A DNA stretch of 12,795 nt from DATAQC01 sp039649175 (lineage in GTDB: Bacteria; Actinomycetota; Acidimicrobiia; Acidimicrobiales; AC-14), in assembly GCA_039649175.1 (NCBI GenBank), contig JBBWZS010000036.1, positions 1 through 12,795 on the forward strand. The letters run 5' to 3'. How positions within the stretch are numbered: position 1 is the stretch's first letter; each line of letters starts with the position of its first letter. The notes below the pieces were generated by a model. The model made no database searches. It saw only the letters and a list, made by a program, of their open reading frames with translations, and was not told where the DNA came from. A program made the translations under genes and the position numbers. Shown one piece after another: positions 12,634 to 12,795 of this stretch.

Positions 12634-12639
12634 TCCTCC
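12634..12639 (-). promoter_or_regulatory. Shine-Dalgarno site of the uncharacterised membrane protein
   Basis: GGAGGA on the minus strand ends 3 nt before ATG 12630. Spacing is short, but the match is strong and the encoded protein starts directly with its transmembrane anchor. From here to the right-edge reading frame (about 12640-12738) I see no gene. Confidence 0.6.
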
Positions 12640-12747
12640 GTCGCTGTCGGTCGCTCCAGGGTCGCGCCACGGGCGGTGGGAACGGGGGATACCCGGGCCG
12701 ACGGTTCCGCAGTGGCCAGTGTTGCTGCTGTTACGGTTGTGGTTACT

Positions 12748-12795
12748 GTGGCTACGACCACCGGGCCCAAGAGGCGCGCCAGCACCAAGGCACCC
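12748..12795 (+). CDS. Start of a plus-strand gene, possibly ftsK (truncated by window end)
   Basis: An open frame runs off the right edge and reads VATTTGPKRRASTKAP from GTG 12748. In-frame GTG codons at 12739 and 12712 are alternative starts, and no Shine-Dalgarno favours any of them. A basic, Thr/Ala/Lys-rich N-terminus is what FtsK/SpoIIIE DNA translocases often have, and ftsK commonly lies downstream of rnj in actinobacteria. Only 16 codons are visible, so neither the identity nor the start is proven; non-coding DNA is also possible. Confidence 0.35.
   Translation, partial: MATTTGPKRRASTKAP

Noticed and set aside
12732..12749. TACGGT and TACTGT as -10 boxes for the right-edge gene
   Set aside because: Neither has a start codon 6-7 nt downstream, unlike the five accepted boxes, and the gene itself is only 16 codons long in the window.
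1..12795. Defence system, biosynthetic cluster, CRISPR array or mobile element
   Set aside because: No spaced short repeats, transposase, integrase, nuclease-helicase pair or synthase genes are present. Most genes are housekeeping or envelope functions.

Overview
The window is very GC-rich, densely coded DNA that looks like an actinobacterial chromosome, plausibly from the Acidimicrobiia or a neighbouring uncultured lineage. The class-level placement is inference. It rests on the order pnp, M16 peptidase, dapB ... dapA, rnj, which is familiar from actinobacterial housekeeping regions, on a BldC-type small regulator, and on frequent leaderless-looking starts. I see no transposase, integrase, phage gene, CRISPR array, tRNA or rRNA.

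Layout, left to right. Plus strand 1-3046: the C-terminal end of polynucleotide phosphorylase (pnp, cut by the window edge), a zinc-dependent M16 peptidase 7 bp downstream, then dapB behind its own promoter-like box. Minus strand 8803-3092, read from right to left, is a block inserted between dapB and dapA. It starts with ndh (type II NADH dehydrogenase), a GTGA overlap into an AMP-dependent acyl-CoA synthetase-like enzyme, and a beta-propeller lipoprotein 25 bp further on. After a GC hairpin and a new promoter-like box come a divergent VTT/DedA-like membrane protein, a BldC-like DNA-binding protein and a canonical DedA membrane protein. Plus strand 8861-11417: dapA, then rnj (ribonuclease J) overlapping the end of dapA. 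After a hairpin-rich convergent spacer with an exact 33-bp direct repeat there is a minus-strand membrane protein of a conserved but uncharacterised family (12630-11539). The window ends at the probable first codons of a plus-strand gene, perhaps ftsK.

Functionally, pnp and rnj are the RNA-turnover pair. dapA and dapB are two consecutive steps of lysine/diaminopimelate synthesis that feed peptidoglycan. DedA-family proteins are implicated in undecaprenyl-phosphate or phospholipid translocation. The ndh-ligase-lipoprotein group looks like a co-transcribed unit whose joint purpose is not evident.

The most distinctive signal that is not a gene is a recurrent TANNNT-like box ending 6-7 nt before the start codon of five genes (dapB, dapA, ndh, the VTT-like gene, the bldC-like gene), none of which has a clear Shine-Dalgarno sequence. 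This fits leaderless transcription. The best candidates for new biology are the uncharacterised membrane protein, the acyl-CoA synthetase-like enzyme with a displaced C-terminal lysine, and the ndh-ligase-lipoprotein operon. I do not see clear evidence for a wholly new multi-gene system.
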